A DNA stretch of 28,764 nucleotides from positions 1 to 28,764 of the forward strand of contig CANJDY010000006.1 in NCBI GenBank assembly GCA_947472635.1. Reading direction: 5' to 3'. Made by a program: the position numbers and the translations under genes. Below, piece after piece: positions 24,523 to 28,764 of this stretch (position 1 is the stretch's first letter; every line of letters begins with the position of its first letter). The DNA is from Chitinophagaceae bacterium. Its GTDB lineage: Bacteria; Bacteroidota; Bacteroidia; Chitinophagales; Chitinophagaceae. The notes beneath the pieces were generated by a model that ran no database searches, was not told where the DNA came from, and saw only the letters and a program-made list of their open reading frames with translations.

Positions 24523-26115
24523 CTACTTTGTTTCCTGCGTCTTAAAAAATACAATCATTTTATTGTACAGGTCTTTGGAAATAGCTGCATATTTTTTATC
24601 GTCTACCGCATTCACTTTTTCTAAAGGATCCTTCACATAATCATACAATTCCTTTGCATATACTTTCTTTTCGCTAAAGGGAGCCTTACTGGTAAAGTCA
24701 TTCATCCAAATGGTAAAGCGGTATTTGTCGGTGCGCAGGCTATATCCCATCAGATTGCCATCGGCATAACCGAGTTTTTTCATTTCTTCCTTTTTTAAAT
24801 GACGAGGATACTGGCTTACTGAAAATGCCTTCACTGTAGCCTTGTTATTTTTCATAATAGGCGCCAAGCTTTTCCCCTCCAACTGAGCAGGAATAGGCGA
24901 TCCAGCCAAATCGCAGATGGTTGGAAAAATATCTAGATGCTCCGATTGAGAAGCTGATCTGCCCGGCTTCATTCCCGGAGCTGCAATGATTAATGGAGCT
25001 CGGGTAGCCTGCTCAAAAGTAGTATGCTTGTTCCAAAGATCATGATCACCCAGGTGCCAACCATGGTCGCCCCAAAGCACGACGATGGTGTTTTTCAATA
25101 TGCCCAATGAATCAAGTGTGTTTAAAAGAATGCCCACTTGGGCATCCATATAAGATACGGCAGCATAGTATCCATGTACCAGCTCTTTTTGTTTTTCTAT
25201 TTTAAGACCAATTCCCATTTCCTCTTTGGGTAAGGTTACAAATGCTGGAATATCTGTATAATTTCTTAACTCACCAGAAATGTGATAGGCAATCAAAGGA
25301 CTATTTTTGGCATGCTCCTGAAATGTTGCGAGGGGCATATCAGCGCGGTTATACAAATCCCAATATTTTTTAGGTGATACAAAAGGTAAATGCGGTTTAT
25401 GCAATCCCACCGCCATAAAAAATGGTTTATTTTCTTTTGACAATTGTATCATTTGCAGTTTTGACAGCAAGGCATTGGCACCATCTTCATAGGCATTATC
25501 CGGCACATCAATACATTCGGTAGAAGGACCCTTTATGCTAGTAGGAATTTCATCATCATCACTCAGCTTTTTTTGCTTGGATCCCTTGTTAGCAAAAAAT
25601 GCTTTGGTGGCGGGGTCTTGGTACTGGCTATTGGCTGGCATTCCCATTCCATTGGGGTAATCCTTGTCCTCTGCAAAAAGGTAGGGGGTATTCCATGATA
25701 CCGGATCTATTTTTTTGATAGCACTGCTGGGATGATAGATCTTTCCAATTCCACAAGTATTATACCCTTGGGTAATTAAATATTGGGGGAGGGTTACTAT
25801 GTCGGGATTCATATCACGCATTTGCGTTTTTAAATCCCACACCTTGGTAACATCGGGGCGCATGCCCGTCATCAAACTTGCTCTTGTTGGACCGCAAACT
25901 GCCTGCTGGCAATAGTTGCTCATGAACACCGTGCCCATTTTGGCCAAGCGATCGATATTGGGCGTTTTTACCAGCGTGTTGCCGTAACAGCCCAGTACGG
26001 GTTTTAAATCATCCACCGCAATAAAAAGAATATTGGGTTTGGCACTTTGCTGTGCAAAAACAGCTACTACAGATACAGACAGTAATAGGGAAAAGAGTAC
26101 GAGTTGTTTTTTCAT
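24523..26115 (-). CDS. Exported S1 sulfatase, iduronate-2-sulfatase-like (S1_7-like), GKIYHP subtype
   Basis: This 530-residue protein is the first of the four IDS-like sulfatases in transcription order. The signal peptide ends VFAQ (about residue 22). It has VDDLKP (34-39), QQAVCGPTRASLMTG with Cys74, GIGKIYHP with Lys125 and His128, LHKPHLPF and GDHGWHLGDHDLWNKH. Its sister subtype is the gene at 18168-19793. Two active-site-proximal changes set it apart from all three others: DLWNKHTTFEQATRAP replaces NLWCKHT-FEQATHAP, that is Cys to Asn and His to Arg. A different position or sugar of the sulfate ester is therefore likely. It lies 60 bases after an alginate-lyase-fold lyase gene and 107 before the large PL6 gene. 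Confidence 0.9.
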   Translation of the reverse strand: MKKQLVLFSLLLSVSVVAVFAQQSAKPNILFIAVDDLKPVLGCYGNTLVKTPNIDRLAKMGTVFMSNYCQQAVCGPTRASLMTGMRPDVTKVWDLKTQMRDMNPDIVTLPQYLITQGYNTCGIGKIYHPSSAIKKIDPVSWNTPYLFAEDKDYPNGMGMPANSQYQDPATKAFFANKGSKQKKLSDDDEIPTSIKGPSTECIDVPDNAYEDGANALLSKLQMIQLSKENKPFFMAVGLHKPHLPFVSPKKYWDLYNRADMPLATFQEHAKNSPLIAYHISGELRNYTDIPAFVTLPKEEMGIGLKIEKQKELVHGYYAAVSYMDAQVGILLNTLDSLGILKNTIVVLWGDHGWHLGDHDLWNKHTTFEQATRAPLIIAAPGMKPGRSASQSEHLDIFPTICDLAGSPIPAQLEGKSLAPIMKNNKATVKAFSVSQYPRHLKKEEMKKLGYADGNLMGYSLRTDKYRFTIWMNDFTSKAPFSEKKVYAKELYDYVKDPLEKVNAVDDKKYAAISKDLYNKMIVFFKTQETK

Positions 26116-26175
26116 TTTTATTTTTTGAGTCCTTACAATTTATAATAACTGCTTTCTACCATTCCAATAATAGGC

Positions 26176-27342
26176 TTACATCCAAATCAATGGATTTCTT
26201 ACCGGAAGGTTTCTTACCACTTCCTCCGTTTGCGGAAAATGGTTCAATTTTTTCCAAGTGGCAAACCATTTTTTATTGCCTGTTTTTTTATACCCAAATA
26301 CCAAAAAAGGGTGAGCCACGGGCCACTCTTCCCAATACATAATATCCTTGGGGTATTTCCAACTTTCTTTGTTGGCCACAAAGGGATACATAAATTCAAT
26401 CGCCTTCTGCACGGTTCTTCCATCCTGCAACCTGAAATCCCAAAGGCTTTCGGTTTCATCCGACAATAGCTGACAGATAGTAGCAAGGGCATCCAAATTA
26501 AAAAGCGAATACCCGTAAGGTTTAGTCCGCTTCAACTCCAGTGGAAAACTTCCATTCACCTCCATTTGACTAGGAAGCAAAATTGTTTTGAACCTGTTTT
26601 TACAATCATCGATGATTGCCTGGTTGCCAGTTAATTTTGCAAAAACAGCTACCTGCATTACCCAGCAAGTGCCGTGGTTATTGTTGGCTTCTCTTTCCTC
26701 GATGCCGTATGGATGAGTGTTTACCCAAGTCAAATATTGGGCAAACCAGTTTTTTATTTTTTTTAGTTCGGCTGGGTTAACCACTGATGCCTTTTGCATC
26801 ACCCGGATTCCCTGTGCCACTTCCATCAGTTGAATCATATCGATTACACCGATTCCTCTTCCGGTAACTTTGCCGCTGATGGCCTGTGCATACAATAGCG
26901 AAGGGTTCATTAAGGTAGATTCATTTATGAACCATGCTTTTAAATGAGTGAAAGCATGCGCTACATATTTTTCATCTTGGGTAATTAGATAGGCGGAGGC
27001 AAGGCTGCCAATGAGCTGACTGAAGCGCACCATTGCTTTTCGGTGAGCGGTAAAATTACCCGGATTGGTTTGTCCATCTCGTTGGATATAAGGCCCCTTT
27101 GGATCGGCCGGATTGGGCCACCAATAATCTCCTTCCGAATAAAAATCATGCAGTCCGCCGGCAGATCGATCGCAGGATTGGACGGTGATGGTAATGGGAA
27201 ATGCGGTCATTGCACTATCGGCGCGTAGGAGTAAGGCCGACTTGATAACTTTTTCAATTTTTTTAACAACAGGATCTCCACTTCGCGCCGAAAATTGGCA
27301 CAACAAAGAACATACAAGAAACAGGTATAATTTATTTGTCAT
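26176..27342 (-). CDS. Exported polysaccharide lyase of the alginate-lyase fold, PL38-like, second type
   Basis: This 388-residue protein has a signal peptide (about residues 1-21) and the alginate-lyase (alpha/alpha)-toroid motifs: GDYWWPNPADPKGPYIQRDG (71-90), the Asn-His pair in NNNHG (Asn222, His223) and KRTKPYGYSLFN (Arg272, Tyr276 or Tyr278). The order and spacing match the lyase at 2378-3580, but the sequence is well diverged, so the two probably differ in linkage or in endo/exo action. The C-terminal region (MYWEEWPVAHPFLVFGYK) is typical of PF05426-type bacterial lyases. It follows the PL20-like gene by 24 bases. Confidence 0.8.
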   Translation of the reverse strand: MTNKLYLFLVCSLLCQFSARSGDPVVKKIEKVIKSALLLRADSAMTAFPITITVQSCDRSAGGLHDFYSEGDYWWPNPADPKGPYIQRDGQTNPGNFTAHRKAMVRFSQLIGSLASAYLITQDEKYVAHAFTHLKAWFINESTLMNPSLLYAQAISGKVTGRGIGVIDMIQLMEVAQGIRVMQKASVVNPAELKKIKNWFAQYLTWVNTHPYGIEEREANNNHGTCWVMQVAVFAKLTGNQAIIDDCKNRFKTILLPSQMEVNGSFPLELKRTKPYGYSLFNLDALATICQLLSDETESLWDFRLQDGRTVQKAIEFMYPFVANKESWKYPKDIMYWEEWPVAHPFLVFGYKKTGNKKWFATWKKLNHFPQTEEVVRNLPVRNPLIWM

Positions 27343-27366
27343 TAGTAGAAAAAGATGTCATCTCAA

Positions 27367-28167
27367 TTAATTTTCTGAAATCAAAAAATCGGCGAACCGA
27401 ACCGCCTCATCCCGAAGGTCGGAGGGGGAAAGCAAACTTCTATAGATTCCCCACTTGGGGCGGATGAATTTGTTGTCGGCCCTTATGGTCATTATCGATG
27501 GATTGCTGTAAGTAAGCAGTTCCACCCCATCGCTTATCCGCTTGATTGATAGGGAGTAAGTTCCGGTGGCACCCACCGTTATTTTTTCCGTAATCTCTAC
27601 CCATTGCGCTTCGAGCTTCGACAGCGCTAGCTTGGCAACCGTATTGGTATTGTCGTGAATGAGCAACAACTGGTTGGGTTTTCCTTTGCGCGCGGTTAGT
27701 GTAAAAATGGGCATCCCATCGTTTCCTCCCACCGCTTTTACTTGGTGGAGATGGGTAAAACTAGAGGATGGCTGAAAGCCTGCCGGCAGTTTGAATTTCC
27801 ACTGATAGGTAATTGACTCACCTAGCGTTCCTTTCAAATTAGCCGGGGAAGATTCGTAGGTTTTAATTTCCACGCGCTGCCGATCAAACTTTTCACATCG
27901 ATCATTGTCGGGTGTTACATGCGCATAAAATTCAAACACATATTTATTCAATGAGGAGTCCCATTTTTCTGCAATATGCCTTCCAAATTCAGGATGGCTG
28001 GCACATTGATCAGATGCCTCCACGGCCTCGTGGCCGGGAGACAATCTGCTGTTGATAAGTTCATAGGTTTTTCCTTTTCCCTCGGCACTTAAACTGACTT
28101 GTGCAGAAATGTTGAGTGATCCGCTCAAGATTAAAAAAAACAAACTAATAGAGAAAGGAGATGACAT
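27367..28167 (-). CDS. Secreted beta-sandwich protein, putative polysaccharide lyase (PL20/PF14099-like)
   Basis: The 266-residue protein has a signal peptide ending ISAQ (about residue 23) and one beta-jelly-roll domain. DRQRVEIKTY (95-104), YQWKFKLPAG (121-130), FTHLHQVKAVGG (137-148) and RPKWGIYRS (236-244) match a class of bacterial secreted proteins related to glucuronan lyase-type (PL20, PF14099) jelly-roll lyases. The basic/aromatic groove residues suit an acidic polysaccharide. The lyase call is moderate: it could also be a binding module. It is 11 bases after the partial T9SS protein and 24 before a PL38-like gene, so it belongs to the same unit. Confidence 0.65.
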   Translation of the reverse strand: MSSPFSISLFFLILSGSLNISAQVSLSAEGKGKTYELINSRLSPGHEAVEASDQCASHPEFGRHIAEKWDSSLNKYVFEFYAHVTPDNDRCEKFDRQRVEIKTYESSPANLKGTLGESITYQWKFKLPAGFQPSSSFTHLHQVKAVGGNDGMPIFTLTARKGKPNQLLLIHDNTNTVAKLALSKLEAQWVEITEKITVGATGTYSLSIKRISDGVELLTYSNPSIMTIRADNKFIRPKWGIYRSLLSPSDLRDEAVRFADFLISEN

Positions 28168-28178
28168 CTTTTTAATTA

Positions 28179-28764
28179 TTACAATATTGAAATTACTTTT
28201 TTACAGTCAACCGCCCTGCCTTTTACCGTGATAATATATAAACCTGGTAATAGGAATGGCAAATCCATTTTTGTATTTGAAAAGCCCCTAGGGATATCAC
28301 AGGCCATCTTTTTAATCGGCGTTCCGTTTAAATTATACAAGATGGCATCTCCAGCGGTAGGTTGCAAAGAAAATATCCTTAACGTGAGCTGGCTGCTACT
28401 GCTTTGAAACGCATTTAGATTTACTTGGTCCATACCTCCCGGAGGATAAATGGTCAACCTGCCGCTCACATAAGTGATGATATAATTGGATGTATCTGCT
28501 CCCGTCGCTGAAAGCGTATAGTAACCCGCTGCAGAACCTTTTATAGCACTGGTGGATACCGTTGCCAACAGATTGGCACCTGTTTCACCTGCTACCAAAC
28601 CAGTATAGGACAATGCAAAAACTGGATTGTCTTCTCCCTGTATCTTGGTAGTGTCATTCGCTTTCACGGTAAGGGGTACCCTGTTTACAGTAAGTGTTTT
28701 GGCCATGCTCAGGGCAGCATAATAAAAAGAATCACCAGCCTGGGTGGCAGTAATAATCGCTGAA
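28179..28764 (-). CDS. C-terminal part of a large secreted protein with Ig-like repeat, MBG domain and T9SS sorting domain
   Basis: The reading frame is open to the right edge, so only the last 194 residues are seen; the internal ATG at 28706 is not the likely start. The visible part begins with AIITATQAGDSFYYAA, the end of a repeat like those of the large PL6 lyase. It continues with an MBG-type domain (VNRVPLTVKANDTTKIQG to GRLTIYP) and ends in a type IX sorting domain (ILYNLNGTPIKKM, LLPGLYIITVKG, KKVISIL). The catalytic or binding part lies outside the window. By analogy it may be another surface lyase or adhesin of this locus. Confidence 0.85.
   Translation of the reverse strand, partial: SAIITATQAGDSFYYAALSMAKTLTVNRVPLTVKANDTTKIQGEDNPVFALSYTGLVAGETGANLLATVSTSAIKGSAAGYYTLSATGADTSNYIITYVSGRLTIYPPGGMDQVNLNAFQSSSSQLTLRIFSLQPTAGDAILYNLNGTPIKKMACDIPRGFSNTKMDLPFLLPGLYIITVKGRAVDCKKVISIL

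Noticed and set aside
1..28764. Heparin/chondroitin degradation locus as a firm call
   Set aside because: IDS-like and sulfamidase-like sulfatases plus PL6 would fit dermatan or heparan sulfate, but no PL8, PL12, PL13, PL21 or GH88 gene is present, and the PL38-like lyases favour polyuronates.

Overview
The window is a single-direction block: all 22 recognisable protein genes lie on the minus strand, so transcription runs from high to low coordinates. The low G+C, A/T-rich start regions without clear Shine-Dalgarno sequences, two proteins with type IX secretion C-terminal sorting domains, and the mix of polysaccharide lyases (PL) with S1 sulfatases all point to a Bacteroidota bacterium (an aerobic chitinophagal or flavobacterial type is my inference). 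No SusC/SusD pair, regulator, tRNA, rRNA, CRISPR array or insertion sequence is visible. No gene-free stretch exceeds 300 bases; the longest gap is 172 bases (19794-19965). Most gaps are 6-60 bases, so much or all of the block may be one operon.

Layout in transcription order. 28764-26176: the end of a large secreted repeat/MBG/T9SS protein, a PL20-like secreted protein, and an alginate-lyase-fold lyase (PL38-like). 26115-16527: four iduronate-2-sulfatase-like S1 sulfatases, interrupted after the first by a 909-residue PL6 lyase carrying four 83-residue Ig-like repeats and a sorting domain. 16520-12429: a second PL6 lyase, an exported formylglycine-generating enzyme (FGE), a DUF1961 protein and a secreted double-cupin protein. 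12421-6033: three further S1 sulfatases of different subtypes and a third PL6 lyase. 6021-2378: a lipoprotein RidA-like protein, a CE20/SIAE-type acetylesterase and a second alginate-lyase-fold lyase. 2329-1: the cytoplasmic uronate route KduD, KduI and a truncated 2-keto-3-deoxygluconate kinase.

A working model (inference): the exported FGE activates seven exported Cys-type sulfatases; these and the esterase strip sulfate and acyl groups from a uronic-acid-rich polysaccharide; five or six lyases cut the backbone by beta-elimination; the resulting 4-deoxy-5-keto-uronate is converted by KduI, KduD and KdgK to 2-keto-3-deoxy-6-phosphogluconate. No glycoside hydrolase is seen in 28.7 kb, not even an unsaturated glucuronyl hydrolase. 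This suggests a sulfated, possibly acetylated polyuronate (alginate-, glucuronan- or iduronan-like) rather than an ordinary glycosaminoglycan, though missing flanking genes could change this.

Three upstream-extended reading frames begin at TTG; I moved their starts to ATG codons at 7439, 19793 and 24415, which fit the signal peptides better.
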